Source of the DNA: Cristatella mucedo
Lineage: Eukaryota; Bryozoa; Phylactolaemata; Cristatellidae
Assembly (NCBI GenBank): GCA_009760855.2
Contig: WPIO01000001.1
Location: 12,350,001-12,414,000 of the forward strand
Direction: 5' to 3'
Length of the DNA: 64,000 nt
The position numbers and the translations under genes were made by a program. Below the pieces are notes generated by a model. That model ran no database searches. It was given only the letters and a program-made list of their open reading frames with translations, and had not been told where the DNA came from. Positions 51,846 through 64,000 of this stretch are shown here, piece after piece (the stretch's first letter is position 1; each line of letters starts with the position of its first letter).

Positions 51846-54800
51846 ACGAGTAAAAATCCTCTGTACAGCATAACTTCCAAATGATCTAAAAACCCTCACA
51901 ACTTGCCAGGGTGCAAACTGGCCGTGTAGACTAGTCGTTTACCTATGTACAGGGTATATGGTAATGTCCTGGGCTCAAGGAATGTCCCACGTTTTGGCTA
52001 CATCCGCTTTGGGCCGCCCCCTCCCGATGTTTCGGCCTGGAAGTTTCGGTCTTGACCATGCAGCCAACCAGATTGAAGAGTGTACTAAGTCATGAAAACT
52101 ACGAATGTTCGCATGGCACCTGAGCATAATTGAAAACTTTGCTTCGCATAAAAGAACACACCCTTGTACTTCAAAATTCACCATGCTATCAAGTACCAGC
52201 TGCCTATAAATGGGATCCTAGGGAAAATTTCACCATAATCAGCTGCTGGTTGTAGAAGGGTGCTAAGTTCATAACCCTATTCCTAGGTATAGCTAGTCCA
52301 TACTTATTCCCGTTGGGGCTCTCAGGACATTTAGCCGGCGACATTCCCCTAAAACACTTTATTTAAATAAGCGAATGGGAGGTACATTCTTACGTTATCT
52401 TTTACAGGGTATGACCATTGCATCGCACTATCAAGATTAACTGTATCGAACATCCTAGATGATTTCTCCCTCTTGTGCTGCAACTGCTCTCGGGAGGGCC
52501 AGCCAACCTTGAACTCTTCCCCAGCTCCTTTCAGCCATTCTATTAAAGCCACTCCAATTAGTAATAGAAGCGAGCTTTTGCCCCCTCCATCTTAGCTCAG
52601 GTGTAAAGTGCACGCACTTCATGACCAGGGCAGTGGGTTCGAGTCCTGCTGTGGTAAATCTTCTATTGACCCCTACAAGCTGTGCTGATAGAAGAGAGGC
52701 TTATAAATGATGCTGTTAAGTAAGCTATCCTCACTTTAGCATTTAATTTAAAACATTAAAAATCATAGCAAGTCTTGGTCGGGATTTGAAGCTGGACCAA
52801 TTAATAGAGAAAGTACCATTCAGTGTGTGTATATCAACAGTCTCAGAAAAGGTCCTTATGCTCTCACCAAGCTCTTCTGGATCTCTCCGAGCATTCGATA
52901 CCAGTAATCGCCAAGACCCTCAGTGCCTATAGTCTTGCCTAAACACCATTGGCATAGGAATTAAGCAGCTTAAATCCTATACTAGTGAGAGATTTCAGAA
53001 CAACCTGCATACCTGGACCTGCTTAGCTGAGCGAAAGGGCAAGCAATATTGCTCGTGCCACAGAGGTGACTCCTCCTGCTTAGCGTCTAGCTTTGTGCTC
53101 TACTAAGCCAGTGCCAAATCTTTGCAGATGAAAGTCCGGCAGACGACTGACCGAGTTTCAAACTAGCAAAGCTTCAGCTTCAATAGATGGTGGCAAATGC
53201 TCTCCTTAATAATCATAAATCAGAAACCACTAATTATCTAGCCATAATGGTCAGATTAGCACGGCCACGTTGTTCACTCTGTCGAAGCCAAAACCCTCAA
53301 AGTGGTGGTGGCCCCTGGCATCCCTGCAGACAGATGCCAAAGCTCCATTCCACGAGACCATAAAGCTGCCGAATACCGAATACGATTGGCCGACAGATGT
53401 CAGCAAACCTATCTAATAAGAAATTGATGCTCAGATTCGGAGAGGTCGACCCTCTTTGTCGAAGGCGTACACCCACGTCTGTTTCTATGCAGCTCCATCG
53501 AAGTGAGTCGCCTCCCTAGTCCATTTAAAAATAGGATCGCCACCTTAAAAGAGCAGTGATACCCTCTCTAAAAGAAACCGGCACCAACGATGTACTGCCC
53601 TCTTAAGCCTATTTAGCACATCTTTATTTTAAAAGAATGGCTCTGATCTTGAGAAACGGTTGGTAGCTATGAGCTCAAGGAATGCCAGCCAAACAGCCTC
53701 CGGATTGGTCACCAAGCCTGGCAGCCTCGGGGGGGGGGGGGGGGGGCGGCGGGGCGTGGCAGCCACTAGATCGACAGTCTTCTATAGGCAGCAATGGCTA
53801 CAAGGGTGGTCGGCCCCCTCATCATTCAGCACTGTCTGTGATGCACAGCTTCCACACCGCCTTCCATGAGGGTTAAAGCCTCCCTACTCTCCACTGTTCT
53901 GCCTCTGGCCCTAGACCGGACCATGCATACATATATCCTCTGAGTTCGTAGGGCAGCTAAGTCAAGTTTGTACCGGCTCGGCTGCCACGTGTTAGGAAAG
54001 ACTTTTGACGATTGGTTTGTCTATCTGGGCCACTCTATTGCTCAGAGTGGCAACTGGCAATTTTAGAATGGCTCTCGAGCTTTGAGTTTTTTGGAAGACC
54101 AGTACATCTGCACGTTTTTAAGGATAAGCAGTTGCATCTATTACCCAGCAACCCTCCCTCAAATGACTTTGTAACCCTCCTTCTGCGGCCCCCCCCCGTG
54201 TGTGCTCAGATGTGCACTGAGCAGAATGATGTCAGATCTCAGAACAAAAATGGGGAACTACAATCTGGGGAGAAACCCTCGAGAATCTTCTCGTAGGAGC
54301 TTCCACTTCCTGCTACTTAAAAATATGGAGGCAGTCTACCAAAGCAGAAGTCAGGCCGGAGTCACACCACTAATAATGGCTTGGTCAAGCACCTGCTGGA
54401 CAGATGGCTCGTGCATTAGACCTATACATCAATGGGTAAGCAAATGCCTGCACTTATTGGTTGTCTAATGGTTCAGCACCTTGGCTACCTGTACTGATAC
54501 CCGATCTGCACAGTGGGTGCTTTTGAACCACTGCCTCGTGCTGTAAGCTCAGCATGAACAGCCCGGTGTGTTAGGGAAGAATTGGCATCATCAACGCGAT
54601 ACACGTGCTAAACCTGTTTGCTGTCTGCCAATTGCCAAACCTGTTTACTGTCAGCCAATTGCTCTGCCACTCTGTTCCCAGTTGGTTACCACTATCAGCA
54701 TTTCGACCACTATACAAGGGACCCCTGTCTGGCATGTCAAGACTGTTAGGAGCCCGATCAGAGGACATGACCACAAGTACTCATGTTAAACAGAACAAGT

Positions 54801-54889
54801 CGGAGTCGGCGCCTCAAAAGAAAAGAAAAGCATAAGAAATGCAATGCTGTGGACAATTGCTCTGTGACCTACGTCTGTGGCACATCCAC
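51846..54889. other. Mostly unassigned; diverged SINE at ~52,590-52,725
   Basis: At 52,590-52,725 a plus-strand tRNA-like head ('tagctcaggtgtaaagtgc', B box 'gtgggttcgagtcctg') with the family A tail ('agaagagaggct..gctgttaagtaagct') is recognisable. A G-run of about 18 lies at ~53,729-53,746. The remaining frames lack domains. Confidence 0.45.
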
Positions 54890-55525
54890 CACAACGGGAG
54901 GACAGAACACACATTCACCTTACAGAGATTGATCCGAACTATCTGCATCGCAGTTGCCACAGCACACCACTTCTGGCCGACCTGCACTGGCTACCAGTCA
55001 AGCAACGGATTTACTTCAAGGTTTTGTCGCTCACTTTTAGGTCACTTCATTCTTTGGCTCCAACCTATCTCTCAGATCTACTCCCCCCTCCCCGCCAGGC
55101 CAAGCATCGTGCCACCCGCTTTTCGGAATCCAACAGTCTACAAATACCTCGTACAAACCTCAAATCCTTTGGAGACCATGCATTTAGTTCGTATGCTCCC
55201 AAAGCTTAGAACTCCATCCCGACCTGCGTCAGAACATCCCCTGACCTGACCACATTTAAAAAGAACTTAAAACACACCTATTTAGGACAGCATTTAGTGG
55301 GCCCCTGTGATTCGTCCTTCACGTGCTCATGCGTGCTGACACTGTGCATGCTGCCACTAACCACATTTTCATGCTGACCCTGTGCATGTCACCCCTAACC
55401 ATGTTATTCATTTTGTTTGTTATCAAACATGATAATGCTCACCATTTAATTGCATTTCCCTTTGCAACAAATGTAAAGCGCCTAGAGAGAGAGATTAAGT
55501 TCTCTGAGGGTGCTTTATCCAGTGC

Positions 55526-55555
<30 letters not shown>
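54890..55555 (+). mobile_element. LINE C-terminal fragment with 3' tail
   Basis: It carries LLADLHWLPVKQRIYFKVL and SLAPTYLSDLLPP, then FGDHAFSSYAPKA, followed by the 3' region and the tail 'gtaaagcgcctagagagag' with (ATT)n at ~55,527-55,552. It is roughly 85-90% like 51,243-51,845 and about the best-preserved C-terminus in the window. Confidence 0.8.
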
Positions 55556-55557
<2 letters not shown>

Positions 55558-55889
55558 CTACTGCCTTGCTCGCACCGGCAAGTGCTCCAGGTCTCCGCAT
55601 AGCATTTACTTGCCCTTGACAGAGTACTTCGGAGGTAGCTTAGAAGGAGCCGACTATCATTGACTCGTAAGTTCACGACGCACGGCGTGTGACCTCGTTA
55701 GCAACGTTAACATTATACCAATATCAATCAACACATGGCAGCGCCACCACCTGCATTTGGGACTCGTGCTTCATTAACTGCTATCTGAATTGGCCACCAG
55801 GCGGTACCCCAGAGGAAATGTGGCCAAAGCATCATCAGCCACCACTGGAACACCACGTCACAATTTTATTATAAATTAAAGAGCTAACA

Positions 55890-56030
55890 TTAAGCTGATT
55901 CAACAGCCTCACTTCTATAATGGCGACAAAGCATCCGAAGGTTTCACCTGCTTGCAGGCTACCATGAAGAATAGCATGCTGCAGGACTCGAACCCACGAT
56001 CTGGATGATGGCCTTACCCGGGCCTCAAAA
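55890..56030 (-). mobile_element. SINE family A subtype, diverged
   Basis: Minus-strand copy: tail 'gctgattcaacagcctca', a B-box complement ('actcgaacccacgatc') and a decayed head. Confidence 0.5.
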
Positions 56031-58374
56031 AGAACCCGTGTCCCAAAAGATTGCAGTACAATTTTTAGCCACGACTTGGGGCATGAATGGCTCGAGCATC
56101 TCATATGATGTATTGTTATTATTTCTTCTATTTGCCATTCAGTACATTCAGTGAGCACCACGTCAAACGTCCCCAACAGACGTCACAGTCTGATATTGAG
56201 TTCCGACCAACCCGATGCATATGCCATTGAATGTTGTCAAAGACTACCATTTCGGTGTTAACTGCCGAGTAAATCACATCTGTTAGTGAAGTGTCTGCAC
56301 ACTGAATGAGGTAAAATGCAAGTCAATGCAAATGTAGAAAAAGCTGTATTTGCAGCCGTTAATTCAGTGGTTCAACGAAAATCTCAGCTGACTATCAAAG
56401 CAAGAAGCCCTCCCTCAAAGCCATGCTCTCTGCATATTTGCTACTAGCTATTGGCTGGCCCGGCACGTTGCTTGTGCGTGATTATGATGCATGAGAGAGC
56501 TGAGAGGGCCACATAAAGATGCCCGTGCATGCAGGCAAGCACAGCCCGATGATGTCGGAGATCGTACCTTGCATCTTTATGTAGAAACAAGTGACAAAAA
56601 TGCCTTCTGCTGTGGGACTAAGTTCCCAACATTTGTTGCCACGAGCAAGTAATTATCGTACAACATCTCGGTTATTGGTTGAGTACTCTAGTGATTGAAC
56701 TATCAAGAAGACGATTCAATGGCTCTCAACATGCGGCTTTAAAACTTTTTTGATTTATTCTTCTACTTGCATGCTCGACATGAATCGCTATCTACAGTTT
56801 TAATGAATATGTATACTTGAACTTCAATTCTGGAAAAGCTACAGTCTTCATGTCTACTTCAGTTGGTGATCAGGAACCGAATTTTCTGCTCAAGTAAATG
56901 CAGGTCAAGGCTGGCACGCAACTGCCAAAGAGCAGTCCTGCACTGCTGCATCGCTCGCTAACCCTGAATAGCTGAATGTGTATTTGGCCTTTAGCCGGAG
57001 CTGCGATTACAGCAGTAATTTCGAAACACAGAATTACCAAAGGCCGTCTTTCGTGGGACTGGGGCCCGAAAAAATTGCAGCAACCGATCCCACTATAGCG
57101 ACGGTAGGCAATGGATATAGGAGACATGTTTAATGCAAACTGGATATTTGTTTGGATGTTTTAAAGGTGAATAAGTAGCTTGACAAAATTTTCATTTGTG
57201 CTCTCATCGATGATAATTTCTGTTTGTAGTCCATATGCCCGCAGTGCTTGAATGATTAACCTGGTGCAACTGACAAGGCTTATGGTCGAGGTCAACCATT
57301 GCACTCTCGTTTTTAGGTAGAACGGCCTCAGCATCAGCAATTAAAAAAGATAAATTAACAGCATAAAATATTGTCCAAGAAGTCAGTCCAGTACAGCTTC
57401 ACATCCCACGTCTACGTACCACTTGGCATATCTTTAAGAATGAAGGCTTTGCTGCTGCCTGTACAAATCACCTCCTAGCCTTAGTAGTGGTTAGAGACAC
57501 GAAAACTGCCATTACCTCCACAACCAATGAGCACAGCTGCTGTCCACTACTTACTTATGCTGGCCAAGTCCTCTGTCTGATCTAGACATAAGTGCTGTGC
57601 CAACGTATTGTGCCTACAGCAGCACTTACAGTCCCCTCTGAGGCTGGCCATCCACCATCAAGTGTCTGGGTCGCCAAACTGATCGCATACTCAGAGAAAG
57701 CATTTTACTCGCAGTAAGAAGGAAGGCCTACGAGCATATTTAGATATAAGCATATCAGTGTGCACTTACTATGAGCTACCTCAATAACTTTACTCTCAAA
57801 AGACATAGTATTGCTCCTTTTGCTAGCTGCCTGCTAACACCAGCTAAGCAGCAGCAGCAGCAGCAGCAGCAGAGAATGCACTGTAATATAATGCATTTCT
57901 GCCTGTAACACCACAAAGCCATTAAGACTAGCTGTGTGCTACAAAGGAGAGTTTTCTATAGCACACATAAAGCCTAAGCTGCTTTCGTAGCACACTGCAG
58001 TAGCCAACAGACTCCATGCAACAAAAAGGAAGTGAGAAGTATCGCTGAGTCAGAAGGGTAGTCGAGGTAGTGAGTAGCATGGTAGCAACAGCTCAGGACG
58101 GCTGGAAAGAATGTGCCACAGTCACAGAAGCAGGAGTAGATGTCGTTTCGCTAGAACTGCTAGATCCACTGCCAGCTTGGTATGCAGTCAAGCAAATGCA
58201 TGAACTCAATACTGCTATAGCCTATTGTAGTTACACTGTCTTTGCAGTTGCAGTTTCATAAGCACCGCTGTAATTTCCTGCTGTTCCCATTCTGCCAGCA
58301 AAAGGTAACAATGTTGTGGGTGAGCTCTATATATGGAGATATGTTTTGATAAACCAAGTGGGGTGGCTACAATA
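56031..58374. other. No gene recognised; (CAG)n at ~57,847-57,871
   Basis: Only short frames. An eight-unit CAG trinucleotide run is present. No domain or named repeat is seen. Confidence 0.4.
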
Positions 58375-60234
<1,860 letters not shown>

Positions 60235-60501
60235 TTATTCAATTCTGCTCCTGTCTAAGACGCACCCAATGTTCCGTAGCTGAAAGTAAGCCGACTTGAC
60301 TGTGGAAGCAAAGTTCTCATCAAACGAGTCAAGTTCGCAAACAGTTAAGTTAGTTCGGCAGCTGTGAGCTCTTTTCTTGCAGCGAGGCTTTGAGGGGGAG
60401 CAGCTACTACAGTGGCAAGTCACGGGCACAGCACGGGTACATCCTCGATGCATGCAGCTTCGGCTTGAGTGTACTTTAGGGATCTTCGGTGTAGACTTCA
60501 A
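60235..60501 (-). mobile_element. LINE fragment
   Basis: The minus-strand frame includes FDENFASTVKSAYFQLRNIG, matching the INFTAKSAYFQVRTL block of the LINE at 49,283-49,573. A short dead fragment. Confidence 0.5.
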
Positions 60502-61261
60502 AGGACTAGGCTGCAGTCGATATACCTAGTTAGCAGACAGGACATATCACAAGCTGTGGTAAATCGGCTTGAATTCGTCAGAGGAGACACTACAACAAAA
60601 CGATCTGGCCAGGCGGGCGATGCCTCGTGGGAGGAGCTGCAGAGGCAGGTGCTGCAGGCACACAGAGCTGTGGCTTACGAAAAAAGAGCCGAGGCAGCTA
60701 CTGCCGAGCTGCTACCGATTGTAGTGAGCCGGCTGCAGCCTTACCAGGCAGACACGGGTCTATGCAGCTAATTAGCAGGCCAGCTCGATAGAAGTGGGCC
60801 TGAACCCTTAAGGCTGCAGTCCTGACGACAGTGAATGCTTCTTTAATTGGTTTCCAGGTTAAGATCGATGCCACCTCTGGAGGCAGGTGGTGGCATGCCA
60901 GTGAATCCGGCTTCAAGAGGTAAGCAGCAAACTGAGCACAGCCAGCCAGCCGGCACCAGTGGCCTCAGCAGGGTGCTGATTCGCAGATGGTTGTTGCAGT
61001 AGCTTGCTGCCAAAGGGCAGCCTTATTCTTAGAGAAAAGCATGTTCCTGCTTGCCTGAGCTGAGCTGAGCTGCCAAACAGGATGCCTACACTAGCCTGTG
61101 CTCGTGCACACACTCGCGTAGATGCTCTCATGTCTACGCATACAGCCCAACAAAGTGGAGCCCAACAGAGTGAACGTGCTAAAATTAAGAAGTAATGTTC
61201 CCGTGAATCAGGATGCCACTGTCTTGCTGGAAGAAATCCTCTAGCACATTGAAGATTGGCT

Positions 61262-61425
61262 AAGATTAGCTGATTCAACAGCCTTATTTGTTTGGCGGAA
61301 AAAGAAAAGCATTCACTGCAGCTATCAGTGGGTGATGAAGGGTCGCCCACTGCATGACTAGAATCGACGACCTGGGTGGTGAAGACCGAGCACCTTACCC
61401 TTTGGCTAAGACCCAGGGGCACGGA
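61262..61425 (-). mobile_element. SINE family A subtype, diverged
   Basis: Minus-strand copy with tail 'gctgattcaacagcctta', 'gggtcgcccactgc' and head 'ccctttggctaagacccagg', as at 46,935-47,080. Confidence 0.55.
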
Positions 61426-61460
61426 TAGCTCAGAACGAGTACAATATCCATAGACGTGCG

Positions 61461-61627
61461 GTGAGCCGTGATGGCACACTAGGTAAGGCGGTTGCTTTCA
61501 CGACCTCGGTCCCGAGGTCGTGGGTTCGATTCGTGCGTGGACGATCCTTTATCGCCACTGCAAGCGGTGGTGATAGCCGGAAAGGCTCATCTGTCGCTAT
61601 ACAAAAGAGGCTGTTAAATCAGCTAGC
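61461..61627 (+). mobile_element. SINE family A, reference-quality copy
   Basis: Head 'gtgatggcacactaggtaagg', palindromic arm 'cgacctcggtcccgaggtcg', B box 'gtgggttcgattcg', body 'ccactgcaagcggtggtgat' and tail 'ctatacaaaagaggctgtt' ending 'aaatcagctag'. It is the best copy for aligning the family. Confidence 0.78.
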
Positions 61628-61909
61628 ATTTATTTATTTATGAGCCTATGACTAAATTCTCTTTCCTTACACCTTCATTGGCCTAAAGCCTGCTCCTGTC
61701 CAAAATGGCTGATCTGTTTGAAGCAATTGAGTGGTTGAGGGTCAGAAGCCAAAGAAGATTCAGTTTGCTTATAAGCTGTGCTATGAAAGGTGTTGATGTT
61801 CGCTGGGTCCACTGCACTATGACAGCTTCCTACTCGGGCAGAAGTTGCCGAAGGGGAGTAGCAAACCCATTTTTGACTTTCATATTCTTCAGGGCCAGGT
61901 TCGGCCATC

Positions 61910-62055
61910 ATGCCGAGCTGGGTTGGTCCAGCGGTTAAGGTGCTCGCCCCGACTAAGGTCTGGCTGAGGTCGTGGGCTCGAGCTCTGAGGCACATGTGAA
62001 GCGCCTGAATAGAGATTTAGTTCTCTTGGGGCGCCATGCAAATGAATTATATTTT
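61910..62055 (+). mobile_element. SINE family B, plus-strand full copy
   Basis: Head 'ctgggttggtccagcggtta' with A box, B box 'gtgggctcgagctc', and the LINE-like tail 'gtgaagcgcctgaatagag' plus 'atttagttctcttggggcgcc', ending 'aaatgaattatat'. Confidence 0.78.
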
Positions 62056-63399
62056 TGTATTTTATTTTATATGGCCACTAGCCATGTTATCAAGTCGATT
62101 ATATCGAGTGGTCGCACATCACAAGCATTACAATCGCCATAAAAATGGTATTCGGATAGGCATGGCGTTTCTCAAAGGATTTGTCAAGAGACGACCATCA
62201 CAGATGATTCCCGGCGAAAGGCTATGCTTATAAGCAGCATCCCGGGTAATGACCATTTCCATTCTTAAGATGGAGGTAGCTCCGGGAAACCAGCGGATGT
62301 ATTGCTAGAGGGTATTGTTGCACTTGCCAGGAGAATTTTTTCTATTACTTCTGCTTCTCTGTTTGATCTGTGCTATAAAAGCGATATGTATTCCTGCACA
62401 GGTCCCATCTGTACGAGCTTTGCTGCCGAATTGAGTAAAGGAGACGAATGCTTTGCCATCTGACGTATGTGGACCACAGATATCGGTGCTTCCCTCAGTA
62501 GTGCCTGTTTCAGCCTTTCAGCCACTCTGCCCATTGACTGCTACACACATCGTTGTGGCAATGGCAACGGTGAGCTTATGCGTGGAACAAGCACTTCGTC
62601 ACCCGAAGCATCGGAATTACAAACTTTGGTTGCATACTCAGGGTTAGATGCTGTATCATTGGTGCCTGTCAATTGCTACACGTTCGTTGATCACCAGTGC
62701 ACAGGCGAAATCTTTAGGGCCGAGGAAGATAAGGCTGTTCATAGCATACCTTCAGCGTTGCCCAATGAATCTCCAGCTGCAAGTTTCAGTGGTACCCTCA
62801 TTATTGCCAGAGTCATCTCCTGTGCCTAAGTGTTTTAACGTATGCGGCTGTGACGCAGGTAGACCTAATATCATACACGGTTGAAACTCGCCAGACTACA
62901 GCAGGAGCACAGACAGAGTTGTCATCAAAAGTAGCTATTCCCAAAAAAAGATGGAGCTCCCAGTTGCATCTTGAATCGAATGCTAGAGCCTTTAATCCAA
63001 GCGTGCCTAGCACTTATCGTTCCACCTGCAAGCTCTGCTCTTACACTATGTGGCTGAGCCAGACAACTTCTCGGACATTCCAAGGAGGCGAAAGAGCAGA
63101 GACGACCATTCTGTACCTTCACGGAAAAAGAGGCCCGCTGGTATTTCAGTTTCTCGAATAAGCCCCGGAAACATAGTCCCCATCCTTTTTCTGTTATACT
63201 GCCTTTCTCCACAATGTTCAAAAGTCAAGTATATCCTGCTTAATGCACTGGCCATACTCCTCTGAGTATGCTTCCGTGTACTATTTACATTTGTCAAGAC
63301 TATCAAGGGTATGGACACTTTGAGGGACATTGTGCATCCAATTATGTTGGTATAGTTCTCTATGAAAGCCTGAAAGCCAGATGGGCAGAGTTTTCAGCA
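62056..63399. other. No gene recognised
   Basis: Open frames of 60-120 codons (for example 62,467-62,829) overlap in several frames with no domain. This may belong to the unclassified repeat at the right edge or be unique DNA. Confidence 0.35.
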
Positions 63400-63960
63400 C
63401 AGTGATTGCCCAGAAGGCTGTGAACCTGTGCAATAAAACTCTTCGCTGCTGCTCTTTGTCGGCTTCTTGGCCAGTTCGGCACACTGTATGCTGTTCTTTA
63501 TCAACGGTCCACCGAAGAAATTAGCTCCGACCTTTGCCTCCGGCAGCTTCGGAAATGCATGTTGTAGGTGCTGAAGGGCTACTTTCTCATCGTCTAGAAC
63601 CGTGACAGATTACTCGATGAGGCCTAAATTGATGTACAGTAGTGATATCGGCACCTTCCGATGGTCTACCAGCAGCTCCCACTTAACGATGTTCTTTACT
63701 GCAAAGAACTTGTTCATTTGTGGCCACTCCCGTTTGTATAAGATGGGTTAGCGTTCCGAAGTAACACGCAAAAAGAAAGCGTAGCAACTTCATGAAATCC
63801 CCTTACAAAACCATCGGAAATAAAACAATTTTGAAGTGGCTCATGACCTCCCAGCTATTGTCGCCATGCTTCAAGACACCCAGCAACATCTTGACACTGG
63901 TATAGTCCTTGGAAGAGACGGATACTGGTTTCCGTTATGAAGCATTACGGATTTGAGGCT
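63400..63960 (-). pseudogene. Remnant of an unclassified invertebrate repeat-encoded protein
   Basis: Minus strand, several frames: VKMLLGVLKHGDNSWEVMSH (~63,900-63,840), then MNKFFAVKNIVKWELLVDHR and LLYINLGLIE (~63,710-63,625), then ALQHLQHAFPKLPEAKVG and ANFFGGPLIKN (~63,580-63,510). This ordered set resembles a widespread, functionally unnamed protein family seen in many invertebrate genomes in high copy (my recollection; needs a search). It is broken by stops and shifts. It continues towards or beyond the window edge. Confidence 0.45.
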
Positions 63961-64000
63961 CCTGGATGAACTGCCTGTGAGAAGAAACCATTTATTCGGG

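Noticed and set aside
57841-57875. CAG repeat as a coding polyglutamine tract
   Set aside because: No open frame of useful length or splice context surrounds it.

Overview
This is a eukaryotic (invertebrate metazoan) genomic window. Two host genes are clear: a fem-1 type ankyrin protein with one 226-nt GT-AG intron (9,468-11,622, minus) and an intronless activin-type TGF-beta type II receptor kinase (39,946-41,940, plus). Most other host DNA is decayed repeats: CR1/L2-like LINE pieces, two tRNA-derived SINE families, an LTR-retrotransposon pol remnant, an inverted-repeat (MITE-like) element and long microsatellites. I cannot name the species; a lophotrochozoan-like invertebrate is only a guess.

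The centre of the window (about 18,690-39,045) is a strikingly AT-rich, gene-dense block of about 20.4 kb. I read it as an endogenized Polinton/adintovirus-like DNA virus. In order it carries: a protein-primed family B DNA polymerase lacking its N-terminus; small basic and acidic ORFs; three minus-strand fibre-like genes with phage-tail-fibre-type repeats; a membrane protein; an HNH-AP2 endonuclease; a PLA2-domain virion protein; an unknown 163-codon ORF; a zinc-ribbon/adenain-type protease gene; an intact A32/FtsK-type packaging ATPase; a helical protein; two penton-like minor capsid proteins; a coiled-coil protein; a small pX-like ORF; a double-jelly-roll major capsid protein; a YqaJ-type exonuclease; a fourth fibre; a Cys-rich small protein; a retroviral-type integrase lacking its N-terminal zinc domain; and an unknown minus-strand gene. 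Most are broken by frameshifts and stops, but the ATPase, coiled-coil protein and Cys-rich protein are open.

About 20 of these genes start inside or a few bases after one motif, roughly TATAG(A/G/T)(A)ATG, on both strands. It looks like a virus-wide promoter fused to the start codon.

The block is flanked by a roughly 250-bp direct repeat (18,432-18,680 and 39,292-39,541, about 95% identical). The right copy is the GC-rich 5' flank of the receptor gene. The left edge cuts straight into the polymerase, with no terminal inverted repeat, so the present boundaries are not ordinary integrase-made ends.

Layout: 1-9.3 kb, LINE/SINE debris and one MITE copy; 9.5-11.6 kb, fem-1; 12.4-14 kb, LTR pol remnant; 14-18.4 kb, repeats and a second MITE copy; 18.4-39.5 kb, viral block with flanking repeat; 39.9-41.9 kb, receptor; 42.4-42.9 kb, a roughly 490-bp GA microsatellite; 43-64 kb, LINE/SINE debris, CA/TA microsatellites and, at the right edge, remnants of an unclassified protein-coding repeat.
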